Source of the DNA: a virus
Reading direction: 5' to 3' (one strand)
Length of the DNA: 45,750 nucleotides
Virus record (IMG/VR): IMGVR_UViG_3300031705_000011
Coordinates: 1-45,750 of that record
The position numbers and the translations under genes are program-made. Shown one piece after another: positions 1 through 8,977 of this stretch (positions are counted from its first letter, which is position 1; each line of letters opens with the position of its first letter). Under the pieces are notes generated by a model. It made no database searches. It worked only from the letters and a program-made list of their open reading frames with translations, and had not been told where the DNA came from.

Positions 1-1953
1 GGTTCGACTGGGTCTGTTGGTGGAGTTGGTCCAAAGGGTTCGACTGGAGATAAAGGTTCGACTGGAGCAAGGGGATTGACAGGATTAGCAAGTACAGTAG
101 CCGGACCAAAGGGTTCGACTGGGTCTTCGGGTTCGACTGGTCCTCAAGGACCTAAAGGTGATAAAGGTGATAAAGGAGATACTGGACCTGCTGGTGGAAG
201 AGGTGCTACTGGAGCCGCAAGTACAGTTGCAGGTGCAAGGGGAGTTTCGGGTTCTGCAAGTACAGTAGCCGGGCCAAAAGGTTCGACTGGGGCTACTGGG
301 CCAAAAGGCTCGACTGGGTCTGTTGGTGCTACTGGGGCAAGAGGGGCAACCGGCTCTGCAAGTACAGTAGCCGGACCAAAAGGTTCGACTGGTTCAACTT
401 CATACAATGCCGGAACACTTGATGGGTTAGATTTACATACAGGTAGAAATAATGTTGCTAATAGAATAGTAAGAACAAATAGTAGTGGTTACGCTGATTT
501 CGGTTGGATTAATACTACATCAGGAACAGCATCGGGAACGCCGGTGAGAATATACTGTTCACAAGATACATATCTTAGGTATTATACGCCAGCAAATTTA
601 GCACCATATATCTTAAATCAGGGTTCAACTAAGAACGCACATACACATTCATATTTACCATTAACAGGTAAAGCATCTGATTCTAATAAATTAGATGGTA
701 TTGATAGTAGTCAATTTTTAAGAAGTGATACTGAGGATAGTAAAAACGGTGATATGATATTTGGTAGTAACTATGGGCATGGTATTGTTGGTAAGTATAG
801 TGCGTCTAGATATCAAGGTGTATTCTCAATGGGTACATCATACAGATTACCAGCGGATGGGCAAACTCCTTCAAATTTATATGGTATAGCATGGACACAT
901 ACAAATGTAGGTGGGGAATCTAAATCAGGATTAAGCCATCAGGCTTTATTTATGGAAAATGGTAAGACACAAACTGCAATTGGGACTGGTATATGGACTA
1001 ATGGTGTAATTACAGGAAACGGTTCAGGTATATCTAATGTTAATGCAACGAAGGTAGATGGGCGAGATGCATCATACTTTGCTACAACAACTTTATCTAA
1101 TGTAGGTACATTGCCAACCGCAGTTAAGAATCAATTAATTGGACCTAAAGGTTCAACCGGTTCGACTGGGTCTGTTGGTGGAGTTGGCCCAAAAGGTTCG
1201 ACTGGTTCTGTTGGGGCAAAGGGAAACGCCGGAACAAATGGTTCGACTGGAGCAAGAGGAGCAACCGGCTCTGCAAGTACAGTAGCCGGACCAAAAGGTT
1301 CGACTGGGTCTGTTGGTGGAGTTGGTCCAAAAGGTTCAACCGGGTCAACCGGTTCGACTGGAGCAAGAGGAGCAACCGGCTCTGCAAGTACAGTAGCCGG
1401 ACCAAAAGGTTCGACTGGGTCTGTTGGTGGAGTTGGTCCAAAAGGTTCAACCGGGTCAACCGGTTCGACTGGAGCAAGGGGATTGACAGGATTAGCAAGT
1501 TCAGTAGCCGGACCAAAAGGTTCGACTGGGTCTGTTGGTGGGGTTGGTCCAAAGGGTTCGACTGGAGATACAGGTTCGACTGGAGCAAGGGGAGCAACCG
1601 GCTCTGCAAGTACAGTAGCCGGACCAAAAGGTTCGACTGGGTCAGCCGGTGCAACTGGTCCTAGAGGAGGAACGGGCCCTAGAGGAGCACAGGGTAATGC
1701 AAGTACAGTAGCCGGACCAAAAGGTTCGACTGGTTCTGTTGGAGCAAAAGGAAATGCTGGTTCAAATGGGTCAGCCGGTGCAAGGGGAGCAACGGGTTCA
1801 ACCGGTGCAACTGGTCCTAGGGGAGCAACGGGTCCTGCTGGAAGTGGTCCTAAAGGTTACGATGGAGATGTTACGGTCACTTCCGGTCGAAATATGCTCG
1901 TACTCTCATTTGAAAAAGGTATATTAATGACAGTAATGCCGTTAAAGTTGTAA
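1..1953 (+). CDS. Collagen-like tail fibre protein (5'-truncated by window edge)
   Basis: The reading frame is open from base 1, so the true start lies upstream; the TTG at 76 is only an internal codon. The product is mostly Gly-X-Y triplets (GPKGSTGS, GARGATGS, STVAGPKG), split by a non-collagen insert at about 410-1140. The insert looks like tail-fibre shaft: it has NAGTLDGLD, KLDGIDSSQFLR and KVDGRDASYF segments and an HTHS (HxH) motif of the kind seen in T4-type fibre tips. A second collagen block follows and the protein ends in a short non-repeat cap (VTVTSGRNML). Collagen-like Gly-X-Y runs in phage fibres form trimeric rods. A role as tail or whisker fibre is inferred from this composition and from the position just upstream of the neck genes. 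At DNA level the second block has four 111-bp tandem units. Confidence 0.8.
   Translation, partial: GSTGSVGGVGPKGSTGDKGSTGARGLTGLASTVAGPKGSTGSSGSTGPQGPKGDKGDKGDTGPAGGRGATGAASTVAGARGVSGSASTVAGPKGSTGATGPKGSTGSVGATGARGATGSASTVAGPKGSTGSTSYNAGTLDGLDLHTGRNNVANRIVRTNSSGYADFGWINTTSGTASGTPVRIYCSQDTYLRYYTPANLAPYILNQGSTKNAHTHSYLPLTGKASDSNKLDGIDSSQFLRSDTEDSKNGDMIFGSNYGHGIVGKYSASRYQGVFSMGTSYRLPADGQTPSNLYGIAWTHTNVGGESKSGLSHQALFMENGKTQTAIGTGIWTNGVITGNGSGISNVNATKVDGRDASYFATTTLSNVGTLPTAVKNQLIGPKGSTGSTGSVGGVGPKGSTGSVGAKGNAGTNGSTGARGATGSASTVAGPKGSTGSVGGVGPKGSTGSTGSTGARGATGSASTVAGPKGSTGSVGGVGPKGSTGSTGSTGARGLTGLASSVAGPKGSTGSVGGVGPKGSTGDTGSTGARGATGSASTVAGPKGSTGSAGATGPRGGTGPRGAQGNASTVAGPKGSTGSVGAKGNAGSNGSAGARGATGSTGATGPRGATGPAGSGPKGYDGDVTVTSGRNMLVLSFEKGILMTVMPLKL
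1252..1695 (+). repeat. Four 111-bp in-frame tandem repeats in the fibre gene
   Basis: Units begin at about 1252, 1363, 1474 and 1585, each starting GCAAGRGGA and running through the STVAGPKG and GVGPKGSTG segments. They stay in frame (37 codons) and are near identical, including at synonymous positions. This points to recent duplication or recombination. A partial copy of the same unit lies at 1-111, so the array was probably longer upstream. Confidence 0.85.
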
Positions 1954-2001
1954 CTACACTATCAATTTAAAAGAATAAAAACCGATAATATATAAACTCT
2001 A

Positions 2002-2009
2002 TATTTATA
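2002..2009 (+). promoter_or_regulatory. Putative late promoter motif TATTTATA before the gp13-like gene
   Basis: TATTTATA lies 21 bp before the gp13-like start. No TTG/TAG element is present at the -33 spacing used by the early promoters. The same octamer precedes five other tail genes in this window. The downstream gene also has a clear AGGAG ribosome site. Confidence 0.55.
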
Positions 2010-2030
2010 GATAACGATAAGGAGAAAGAA

Positions 2031-3179
2031 ATGGCAGTACAAATACCGATATGGCCCGGGTCATCATCATTTACAGCTGGAGAAACACCATTTGGACATT
2101 ATGATACCGATGTTGATTTTATAAACGATGTAGATAAGGTGGCATCTTGGTGTGCCAAGAGGGTAGGGTATCCAATAGTTGATATCGAATTACAAGATAT
2201 TAATTTCTATGCATGTTTTGAGGAAGCAGTTACTGAATATTCAACACAAGTAAATCAATTTAACATCAGAGAGAATCTTTTAAACTTAAAGGGTGCTTCG
2301 ACTAGCTCAAATCTATCACAAACACAACTTGATGGAAATATGGGTGGGTTGGTTTCCCTTGCAAAGGATTATGGCTCTGAAGTAGGTAGTGGTGGTAGGT
2401 TAACATACTATACCGGCTCATTTGAATTAGTAGCCAATCAACAAGTATATGATTTAACCGATTCAAATGTAACTTCATTAGAAAGTGGAAACGCTGGAAA
2501 AGATTCGTTTGAAATTAAGAAGATGTTGCACAATTCACCACCATCAATGGTAAATTCATTTAACCCATCGCAAGCCGGTAATGTTGGAAATACATTAGAT
2601 TCGTTTGGTTGGGGGAGTAGTGCTGCTGGTATGGAATTTATGATGCAGCCTGTATTTGAGGATTTACTTAGAACACAGGCAATTGAATTCAACGCAATGA
2701 TGCGTAAATCACAATATGGATTTGATATACAAAATAATAGAATTAGAATATTTCCAAGACCAACATCAGCATATACAGTACATTTTCATTATATATTGGA
2801 TTCTGATAGAAGTAACGCTGTAATATCAACATCATCCGTTTCTGATTATTCAAATGTACCATATGATAGAATCACATACAGATTAGTAAACCATGTTGGG
2901 AAGAGGTGGATTCAGAAATACGCATTAGCATTATCAAAAGAGATGTTAGGGGCGGTTAGAGCTAAATTCTCATCAGTACCAATTCCAAATTCAGAGATTA
3001 CTTTAGATGGAGCTGATTTAAGAAATGAAGCATCGACTGAGAAAGAAATACTAATATCGGAATTAAGAGAAAACTTAGAAGCAACTTCTCGTAAATCGTT
3101 ATTAGAAGCACAGAAGGACGAATCGGAATTTATGGAATCAACTCTTAGTAGAATTCCTAGGGCAATATATATAGGTTAA
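2031..3179 (+). CDS. 13: Neck protein, gp13-like
   Basis: The product is 382 aa. The N-terminal part (about residues 28-80) has the gp13 signature seen in T4-type and marine myoviruses: DFINDVDKVASWCAKRVGYP, then IELQDINFYACFEEAV and EYSTQVNQF. gp13 and gp14 form the neck collar that closes the filled head and accepts the tail. The gene is followed after 4 bp by the gp14-like gene and then gp15, the T4 order. Start: ATG with AGGAG nine bases upstream, one of the few strong Shine-Dalgarno sites here. The C-terminal 130 residues are charged and helical (ELRENLEATSRKSLLEAQKDE). Family identification comes from remembered motifs, not a search. Confidence 0.8.
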   Translation: MAVQIPIWPGSSSFTAGETPFGHYDTDVDFINDVDKVASWCAKRVGYPIVDIELQDINFYACFEEAVTEYSTQVNQFNIRENLLNLKGASTSSNLSQTQLDGNMGGLVSLAKDYGSEVGSGGRLTYYTGSFELVANQQVYDLTDSNVTSLESGNAGKDSFEIKKMLHNSPPSMVNSFNPSQAGNVGNTLDSFGWGSSAAGMEFMMQPVFEDLLRTQAIEFNAMMRKSQYGFDIQNNRIRIFPRPTSAYTVHFHYILDSDRSNAVISTSSVSDYSNVPYDRITYRLVNHVGKRWIQKYALALSKEMLGAVRAKFSSVPIPNSEITLDGADLRNEASTEKEILISELRENLEATSRKSLLEAQKDESEFMESTLSRIPRAIYIG

Positions 3180-3183
3180 CAAT

Positions 3184-3711
3184 ATGGCATTATTTGGTGG
3201 AAATAGAGATGCTAGTTTATTTAGAACTGTTAATAAGGAACTAATAAATGATATCATCGATACAGAAGTATATTACTATAAGGTCATCTTAGATGATACT
3301 AAGAACAACCTATATGGTGAAGGTAAGAATAAATCATATTTTAACCCTGTAAAAGTGTCTGGAATCATAGAACGTGATGATGCATCGCAAGTATTTGATG
3401 ATTTCGGTTCTGATTACAACAGACAGGTGAAATTCTACTTTTTAAGAGACACATTGGTAGATAAAAACCTATTCCCACAAGTAGGTGATGTAATTGAGTG
3501 GAATGATGAGCAGCATATGGTGGATATCGTCCTTTCAAATCAATTTATAGCAGGAAAGAATCCTGATAATTGGGATGGTGGTGATACGCAAGGGTATAAC
3601 CTATCAATTAAGTTAGAAGCTCATGTTGTTAAAAAATCACAACTAAATCTAAGAGATGATTATAGAGTGGGTAATGATAATAGTAATAATGATTTACCTA
3701 TAGGGATATAA
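3184..3711 (+). CDS. 14: Neck protein, gp14-like
   Basis: The product is 175 aa, shorter than T4 gp14 (about 256 aa). It begins MALFGGNRDASLFRTVNKEL and continues with INDIIDTEVYYYKVILDDT, then NLYGEGKNKSYFNPVKV. That opening is typical of gp14 homologues in marine T4-type phages. The middle (GDVIEWNDEQHMVD) resembles the head-tail connector beta-barrel part of the family. It should partner gp13 in the neck. It starts 4 bp after the gp13-like stop and ends 1 bp before the gp15-like start, so the three are probably translationally coupled. Confidence 0.75.
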   Translation: MALFGGNRDASLFRTVNKELINDIIDTEVYYYKVILDDTKNNLYGEGKNKSYFNPVKVSGIIERDDASQVFDDFGSDYNRQVKFYFLRDTLVDKNLFPQVGDVIEWNDEQHMVDIVLSNQFIAGKNPDNWDGGDTQGYNLSIKLEAHVVKKSQLNLRDDYRVGNDNSNNDLPIGI

Positions 3712-3712
3712 T

Positions 3713-4516
3713 ATGGCACATAAGTATAGAATCAATAGAGATGATAAGGTGGATTTGAAACGAACGGAAAGTTCATTTTCAGATGACATTATGCTAAACA
3801 AAGCGAAACAAATATCCCGTAAAGGTGATGATGTTAATGCTCCAATGGTTGGTATCTATGATATCGACTTAGCATTTAAATCATTCTTAGAAAATGATGT
3901 AAAACCAACCATTACAGAGAATGGGAAGTTCCTTATTGTACCAGTAATGTACTCAACACCCGAAAATTGGTCATCAGCACAACGTGATGGTTATATGAGA
4001 GATGGTAATGGTAAGATACTTGCTCCATTAATTACATTCAAACGAAATTCGGTGGATATTAACACAGAATACTCTAAATTAAAAGTACTAACTGATGAAT
4101 CTACATCAAGAACGTTTACTAAGACTTATACTAAAGGTAATAGATACGATGCATTCTCTCAGTTAGTAGGAGAACGTGACTTTAATGAATATCATATAGT
4201 AGATACACCTGATTATGTTAACATATCATACGATGTTATTGTATGGTGTGATTATATGGAAGATTTGAACAAAGTAGTTGAGCAAATAATCTATTTCAAT
4301 GGTGGTTCTTTTGGAGAACGCTACAAATTCCAAATCAAAGGTGAATCTTACTCATTCGAAACAACCAATGGTATTGGTGAAGAGAGAATTGTAAGAAGTA
4401 ATATGACTCTTACTACTAAAGCATACTTAGTTCCTGAACATAAAGGGCATGTAGTAAATGCACAAAAGGCATTTGGTACATCTAAAGTTGTATGGAATAT
4501 AAATGATTCATTGTAA
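3713..4516 (+). CDS. 15: Tail sheath stabiliser / tail completion protein, gp15-like
   Basis: The product is 267 aa, close to T4 gp15 (272 aa). The position directly after gp13 and gp14 is the T4 order. The segment around residues 170-230 (DVIVWCDYMEDLNKVVEQI and FNGGSFGERYKFQIKGES) fits the gp15 family, which caps the tail tube and sheath before neck attachment. No catalytic motif is present, as expected for a structural protein. A weaker point: gp15 homologues diverge strongly, so order and length carry much of the call. The next gene is not gp16/gp17 as in T4; terminase genes must be elsewhere. Confidence 0.65.
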   Translation: MAHKYRINRDDKVDLKRTESSFSDDIMLNKAKQISRKGDDVNAPMVGIYDIDLAFKSFLENDVKPTITENGKFLIVPVMYSTPENWSSAQRDGYMRDGNGKILAPLITFKRNSVDINTEYSKLKVLTDESTSRTFTKTYTKGNRYDAFSQLVGERDFNEYHIVDTPDYVNISYDVIVWCDYMEDLNKVVEQIIYFNGGSFGERYKFQIKGESYSFETTNGIGEERIVRSNMTLTTKAYLVPEHKGHVVNAQKAFGTSKVVWNINDSL

Positions 4517-4542
4517 AACTAACTTTTTCGAAATATTTTCTA

Positions 4543-4550
4543 TATTTATA
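4543..4550 (+). promoter_or_regulatory. Putative late promoter motif TATTTATA
   Basis: TATTTATA occurs 37 bp before the start of the 99-aa coiled-coil gene, in a non-coding gap and with no -33 element at the early-promoter spacing. Confidence 0.5.
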
Positions 4551-4587
4551 TATAAGAATATAACAACAAAATAAAACAAATTAAGTT

Positions 4588-4887
4588 ATGGCAAATGCAA
4601 ATGTAACAAAAGAATCAAGTGGTATTAAATTTACCGATGATGAAATCAAAAAAGTTGAAGAGTTTAAATCTGAATTTGGAGATTTAACTGCTAGATTGGG
4701 AGAAATCGAAATCGAAGTAATCATCTTAGAAAATCAGAGTACTCAGCTGCAAGAATATAAAGACACATTAAAAGCAAAATACATAGAATTAAGAGAAAGC
4801 GAAGTAACGTTGGCTAACGAGTTAAAATTGAAGTACGGTGAGGGTGAATTTGATACCCAAAGTGGAATTTTTACTCCCAAACAATAA
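4588..4887 (+). CDS. Small coiled-coil protein between gp15 and gp18, unknown function
   Basis: The product is 99 aa. Residues about 17-80 form a strongly heptad-patterned helix rich in Glu, Lys and Leu (DEIKKVEEFKSEFGDLTARL, ILENQSTQLQEYKDTLKAKY). The C-terminus is short and Gly-rich (GEGEFDTQSGIF). There is no signal peptide or membrane segment. It is expressed with the tail genes: a late motif lies upstream and a terminator overlaps its stop codon, so it may be its own transcription unit. A virion or assembly role is inferred from position only. The start follows the AAGTTATG context common in this phage. Confidence 0.7.
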   Translation: MANANVTKESSGIKFTDDEIKKVEEFKSEFGDLTARLGEIEIEVIILENQSTQLQEYKDTLKAKYIELRESEVTLANELKLKYGEGEFDTQSGIFTPKQ

Positions 4888-4909
4888 ATACAATCGTTTT
4901 GTATTTTTT
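4886..4909 (+). terminator. Rho-independent terminator, AT-rich
   Basis: An 8-bp stem AAATACAA / TTGTATTT with loop TCGTT is followed by a T run. It overlaps the stop codon of the coiled-coil gene and sits just before the next late motif (4914). Confidence 0.6.
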
Positions 4910-4913
4910 AATG

Positions 4914-4921
4914 TATTTATA
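4914..4921 (+). promoter_or_regulatory. Putative late promoter motif TATTTATA before the sheath gene
   Basis: TATTTATA lies 36 bp before the gp18-like start and immediately after a terminator, which fits a new transcription start for the sheath gene. Confidence 0.55.
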
Positions 4922-4957
4922 GATATACACAATCAAGAAAATTAATAGGAGAATAAA

Positions 4958-7360
4958 ATGGCAGAAAGAATAGTAAGTCCCGGTGTTTTTACGAGAGAAA
5001 AGGACTTGTCGTTTCTACCTCAAGGGATTGGTGAAATTGGTGCAGCTCTAATAGGAGCAACAGTTAAAGGCCCAGCCTTTGTACCAACAACAGTACAATC
5101 ATACCAAGAGTTTCAGCAAGTGTTCGGAGGTTTGACAGAAGATTCATACCTACCTTATACTGCACAAGCTTATTTGGAAGATGCAGGTACGGCAACAATC
5201 GTTAGAGTGTTAGGACAAGATGGGTACACACTTGACAACCCAATCGCATTAAAAATATCATCATCATTAGGTGAGTATGTAGCAGCGGTATTACACCCAA
5301 CTACAAACATCTTATCAGACGTAGATGTATTTAATGGTTCAACTGTAATTGATTTTGATGGAGCATCTGATGTTCCCGCTGAATCATTTAAGTTAACAAC
5401 TGTAGGTTCAGAGGCAACAGAAGCAGTATTTACTGCATCTCTTAATCCAACAGATTTAAATTACTTTACTAGAACATTTGGATTCTCACCTAAAGGGTCA
5501 GAAGATGCATTTGTTCAAACAAATTTCAAAACATTCCAATCAGCATCATTCGCAACCGGTGAAGTACCAGTTGTAACTGCCGTAACAGCAGCAGTAATTG
5601 ATTATGGAAAAGCTTATACAGAAGCATCTACACCGTGGATTACATCTCAAAAAGTTGGTGGTAAAACTACTAACTTATTTAAGATACATACATTATCACA
5701 TGGTAACGCTACGAACTATGAGTTCAAAGTGGGTGTACAAGATATTAAAGCAGCTGGAACGGTTCCAGGTTCTGAATACGGTTCATTTACATTACTTTTA
5801 AGAAGAGTTGACCAGGATAAAATAAATGGTTCACCATTCGTAGGTATAGTTGATTCTGATATCAGACCAAACTTAGTTGAACAATTTCAGGGTGTTAATT
5901 TAGACCCAAATTCTCCAAACTATATAGTTAGAGTAATTGGTGATAAATATATTACTGTAGATGCTAACGGAAAGTTATCAACAAACGGTGATTATAACAA
6001 CGCATCAGCAAACATTAGAGTTACAGTATCAAACGCTGTTAACAACGGAGCAATTGACCCATCTATCGTACCTTTCGGATTCGCAGCATTACAGAATCCT
6101 TATGGAAGTGCATTGAGTTCAATACCAGCACCTACTTATGTAGCAAACCAACAAATTAATAGTTCATATAACGCTAGAAAATTCTACGGATTTAACTACG
6201 ATATGACAACTACTGATAATAAATCATTCTTATCACCATTTCCAAAAACAGCAACATCTGTTGTTGGTACGGCATTTTACTTAGGTGATTACAATCAGGA
6301 CGCTGGGGCAAATTACCCAACATCAACAGCAGCAAACACATCAGCAATATCTTTAGATAGTTCAAAGACTTCGATTAATTCTCGTAAGTTCATTGTACCA
6401 TTTCAGGGTGGTTTTGATGGGTATAAACCAAACAGAATCGTTTCTTTAGGAAAAGATATCGTTAGTGGAAACACACAAGGGTATGATTGTTCATCAAATA
6501 CAGCAACTGGTACGGTAGCATTTAGAAAAGCTATTAAAGCAGTATCTAATCCTGATGAATTTGATATCAATATGGTAGTAGTTCCAGGTTTAATTCATAG
6601 ATTACATTCATCTGTTACTACATTCGCTAAAGATATGTGTGAAGATAGACAAGATTGTTTCTTTATAATGGATGCAGGTGCTTTTGGAGATTCAATATCT
6701 ACAGTAGTAAACGCTATTCAACCATTTGATTCAAACTATGTAGCATCTTATCACCCTTGGGTTAAGATATTAAATTCAGATAAAAACAAACCAGTATGGG
6801 TTCCGCCATCTGTAGTACTGCCGGGTGTTATCGCATTCAATGATTCAGTAGCAGCAGAATGGTTCGCACCAGCCGGTTTAAATCGTGGTGGGTTAACAAA
6901 TGTTATCGAAGCTAAGACTAGATTGACTAGATTAGAGAGAGATGCACTTTACGAAGGTAGAGTAAATCCAATCGCTACATTCCCTGGACAAGGTGTTACA
7001 GTTTTCGGACAAAAAACATTACAGGCTAAACCATCAGCATTAGATAGAATTAATGTAAGAAGATTATTAATCGCAGTTAAGAAGTTTATCGCATCTTCGA
7101 CTCGTTACTTAGTGTTTGAAAATAACACAGCAGCGACTAGAAACCGTTTCTTATCAATCGTAAATCCTTATTTGGAATCAATCCAACAAAGACAAGGGTT
7201 ATACGCATTTAGAGTTGTAATGGATGAAACCAACAACACTCCTGATGTAATCGATAGAAACATTATGGTAGGTGAGATATTCTTACAACCTGCAAAAACA
7301 GCAGAGTTTATAGTTCTTGACTTTAATGTATTACCTACTGGGGCAGCATTCCCAGAATAA
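4958..7360 (+). CDS. 18: Tail sheath protein, gp18-like
   Basis: The product is 800 aa, longer than T4 gp18 (659 aa). The N-terminus (SPGVFTREKDLSFLPQGIGE, then IGAALIGATVKGPAFVPT and FQQVFGG) is the standard opening of contractile sheath proteins. The C-terminal third has LTRLERDALYEGRVNPIATF, TVFGQKTLQ, INVRRLLIAVKKFI and FLQPAKTAEFIVLDF, matching the conserved sheath core that interlocks subunits. The middle (about residues 110-450) is the variable surface insertion and explains the extra length. The sheath contracts on infection to drive the tube through the envelope. Start: ATG with AGGAG upstream. A strong terminator follows, so high-level single-gene expression is likely. Confidence 0.93.
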   Translation: MAERIVSPGVFTREKDLSFLPQGIGEIGAALIGATVKGPAFVPTTVQSYQEFQQVFGGLTEDSYLPYTAQAYLEDAGTATIVRVLGQDGYTLDNPIALKISSSLGEYVAAVLHPTTNILSDVDVFNGSTVIDFDGASDVPAESFKLTTVGSEATEAVFTASLNPTDLNYFTRTFGFSPKGSEDAFVQTNFKTFQSASFATGEVPVVTAVTAAVIDYGKAYTEASTPWITSQKVGGKTTNLFKIHTLSHGNATNYEFKVGVQDIKAAGTVPGSEYGSFTLLLRRVDQDKINGSPFVGIVDSDIRPNLVEQFQGVNLDPNSPNYIVRVIGDKYITVDANGKLSTNGDYNNASANIRVTVSNAVNNGAIDPSIVPFGFAALQNPYGSALSSIPAPTYVANQQINSSYNARKFYGFNYDMTTTDNKSFLSPFPKTATSVVGTAFYLGDYNQDAGANYPTSTAANTSAISLDSSKTSINSRKFIVPFQGGFDGYKPNRIVSLGKDIVSGNTQGYDCSSNTATGTVAFRKAIKAVSNPDEFDINMVVVPGLIHRLHSSVTTFAKDMCEDRQDCFFIMDAGAFGDSISTVVNAIQPFDSNYVASYHPWVKILNSDKNKPVWVPPSVVLPGVIAFNDSVAAEWFAPAGLNRGGLTNVIEAKTRLTRLERDALYEGRVNPIATFPGQGVTVFGQKTLQAKPSALDRINVRRLLIAVKKFIASSTRYLVFENNTAATRNRFLSIVNPYLESIQQRQGLYAFRVVMDETNNTPDVIDRNIMVGEIFLQPAKTAEFIVLDFNVLPTGAAFPE

Positions 7361-7375
7361 ATAAATTAAGAAAAT

Positions 7376-7409
7376 GTTCCCCATTTCGGTGGGGAGCAAC
7401 TTCTTTTTC
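7376..7409 (+). terminator. Rho-independent terminator after the sheath gene
   Basis: An 8-bp GC-rich stem GTTCCCCA / TGGGGAGC with loop TTTCGG is followed after AAC by TTCTTTTT. Confidence 0.8.
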
Positions 7410-7419
7410 AGAAAGAACA

Positions 7420-7427
7420 TATTTATA
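7420..7427 (+). promoter_or_regulatory. Putative late promoter motif TATTTATA before the tube gene
   Basis: TATTTATA lies directly after the sheath terminator and 37 bp before the gp19-like start. The terminator-then-motif arrangement supports a separate transcript for the tube protein. Confidence 0.55.
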
Positions 7428-7464
7428 ATAAAGAAATAAGTTGAAAACCAACGGAGAAAATTAA

Positions 7465-7953
7465 ATGGCACAATTATTAGACCCAACAGAAGTAATGTTC
7501 ACATCATTCGAGCCGAAGATGTCGAACAGGTTTATTATGTATATTGAGGGGATTCCTTCATACTTAGTAAAAGCATCAGGTAGACCTGAGATAACAAACG
7601 GTAAAGTAACTATCGACCATATTAACGTAAAAAGATACGTTAAAGGTAGAAGTGAGTGGAGTGAATTAACAATTTCATTATACGACCCGGTAGTTCCTTC
7701 GGCAGCACAAGCAGCAATGGAGTGGGTAAGACTACACCATGAATCTGTAACTGGAAGAGATGGATATTCGGATTTCTATAAAAAAGATATCACATTCAAT
7801 AGTTTGGGTCCTGTTGGTGATAAAGTAGAAGAATGGACACTTAAAGGTGCATTTATCGTTTCAGCTAAATTCTCAGATATGGATTATACTGGCGAAGAAA
7901 TCGCAACAGTTGATTTAACATTATCTTACGATTACGCAATATTACAATACTAA
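7465..7953 (+). CDS. 19: Tail tube protein, gp19-like
   Basis: The product is 162 aa, the same size as T4 gp19 (163 aa). It follows the sheath gene as in T4. Typical tube features are FEPKMSNRFIMYIEGIPSYL, then VKASGRPEI, VKRYVKGRSEW, LTISLYDPVVPSAAQAAMEW and a C-terminal ATVDLTLSYDYAIL strand. These match the gp19 tube fold, a beta-sandwich that stacks as hexameric rings. Start: ATG with a GGAG site 11 bases upstream. Late motif upstream and terminator downstream suggest monocistronic expression, suited to an abundant virion protein. Confidence 0.92.
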   Translation: MAQLLDPTEVMFTSFEPKMSNRFIMYIEGIPSYLVKASGRPEITNGKVTIDHINVKRYVKGRSEWSELTISLYDPVVPSAAQAAMEWVRLHHESVTGRDGYSDFYKKDITFNSLGPVGDKVEEWTLKGAFIVSAKFSDMDYTGEEIATVDLTLSYDYAILQY

Positions 7954-7988
7954 TTCAAAATATTGAATTTTTAAATTGAATTCATAAA

Positions 7989-8020
7989 CCTCAACAGAAA
8001 TGTTGGGGTTTTTTGTTTTT
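7989..8020 (+). terminator. Rho-independent terminator after the tube gene
   Basis: An 8-bp stem CCTCAACA / TGTTGGGG (one T-G pair) closes a GAAA tetraloop and is followed by TTTTTTGTTTTT. Confidence 0.85.
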
Positions 8021-8036
8021 AATAATATTATTTTCA

Positions 8037-8044
8037 TATTTATA
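8037..8044 (+). promoter_or_regulatory. Putative late promoter motif TATTTATA before the gp26-family gene
   Basis: TATTTATA lies 17 bp past the tube terminator and 48 bp before the gp26-family start, with no -33 element. Confidence 0.5.
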
Positions 8045-8092
8045 TATAGGTAAACCTAATAAGAGTTTTAATTAAAACAAAAATGAGAAGTT

Positions 8093-8977
8093 ATGAGTAA
8101 AGAGAAATTACAAGACGACTACACTCCAAACGTATCCAATGCGGATATGGTTGAGCTCGCTAAACAGCAATATGAGCAGAAACAGGTCTCCGATTACAAA
8201 TTCCCAACGGAAGTAATTGATTTACCATCAAAAGGTTTGATTTATCCAAAAGATAATTCACTTTCTACTGGTAAAATTGAGATGAAGTATATGACAGCTA
8301 AGGAGGAGGACATTCTTACCACCCAATCATTCTTAAAAGATGGTAGTGTATTGGATAGATTGTTTCAAGCACTAATCATTAGTAATGGTGAGGGTGTTGC
8401 AGTTAAATATACTGATTTAGTAACAGGTGATAAGAACGCAATTATGATTGCTGCACGTGTTTTAGGGTATGGAAAGGATTACGCAGTGGAGATTGATGAC
8501 CCATCATCACCGGGTATTAAGCAGAGTGAAACAATTGACTTAACTCAATTTGAAAACAAAGAGTATGATGGTTCAGCTCAAGTAGAACTACATAAGAATG
8601 AATACACATTCACTCTACCAACTTCAAAGAGAACCGTTACTTATCAGGCGATGACTGAATCAAAAGAACGTAAAGTTAAGCACCAAATTGAGGCTGCTAA
8701 TAAGAAAGGTAGAAAGAATAGAGATTTAACCTCTAAAGATTTAACTATCAGACTTAAGAATATGATATTATCAATAGATGGTGAGTATGAGCAAGAAGCT
8801 ATTACTCATTTTGTAGACAACGAATTATTTGCTGTAGATTCAAAGGCTCTCAGAGGGCAAATGAATTCAGTTGTTCCAGACATCGACTTAAATTATGAAT
8901 TTACATCTGAAGAAACCGGGGAAAGGAGAGATATGCTACTGCCCATGGACGTGGGGTTTTTTTGGCCTAAGTCCTAA
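8093..8977 (+). CDS. 26: Baseplate protein of the gp26 family (zero-frame product)
   Basis: The product is 294 aa. Residues about 45-105 carry the gp26/T4 baseplate family signature: VIDLPSKGLIYP, IEMKYMTAKEEDILTTQSF, then VLDRLFQALI. The zero-frame C-terminus ends LPMDVGFFWPKS; an FFWP ending is what I associate with this family. T4 gp26 is 208 aa, so this protein is longer, with a Lys-rich stretch around 200-225. gp26 contributes to the central baseplate hub. The last codons (GGG TTT TTT TGG CCT AAG TCC TAA) overlap a downstream ORF in the +1 frame, and the context suggests some ribosomes shift into it (see next entry). Confidence 0.8.
   Translation: MSKEKLQDDYTPNVSNADMVELAKQQYEQKQVSDYKFPTEVIDLPSKGLIYPKDNSLSTGKIEMKYMTAKEEDILTTQSFLKDGSVLDRLFQALIISNGEGVAVKYTDLVTGDKNAIMIAARVLGYGKDYAVEIDDPSSPGIKQSETIDLTQFENKEYDGSAQVELHKNEYTFTLPTSKRTVTYQAMTESKERKVKHQIEAANKKGRKNRDLTSKDLTIRLKNMILSIDGEYEQEAITHFVDNELFAVDSKALRGQMNSVVPDIDLNYEFTSEETGERRDMLLPMDVGFFWPKS

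Noticed and set aside
1145-1654. Minus-strand ORF in the collagen-like repeats
   Set aside because: It arises only because the 111-bp repeats lack minus-strand stops; the product is a low-complexity Leu/Gln/Ser repeat.
1-1953. Diversity-generating retroelement acting on the tail fibre
   Set aside because: No reverse transcriptase gene or template repeat was seen in the window; the fibre repeats are simple collagen-like tandem units.
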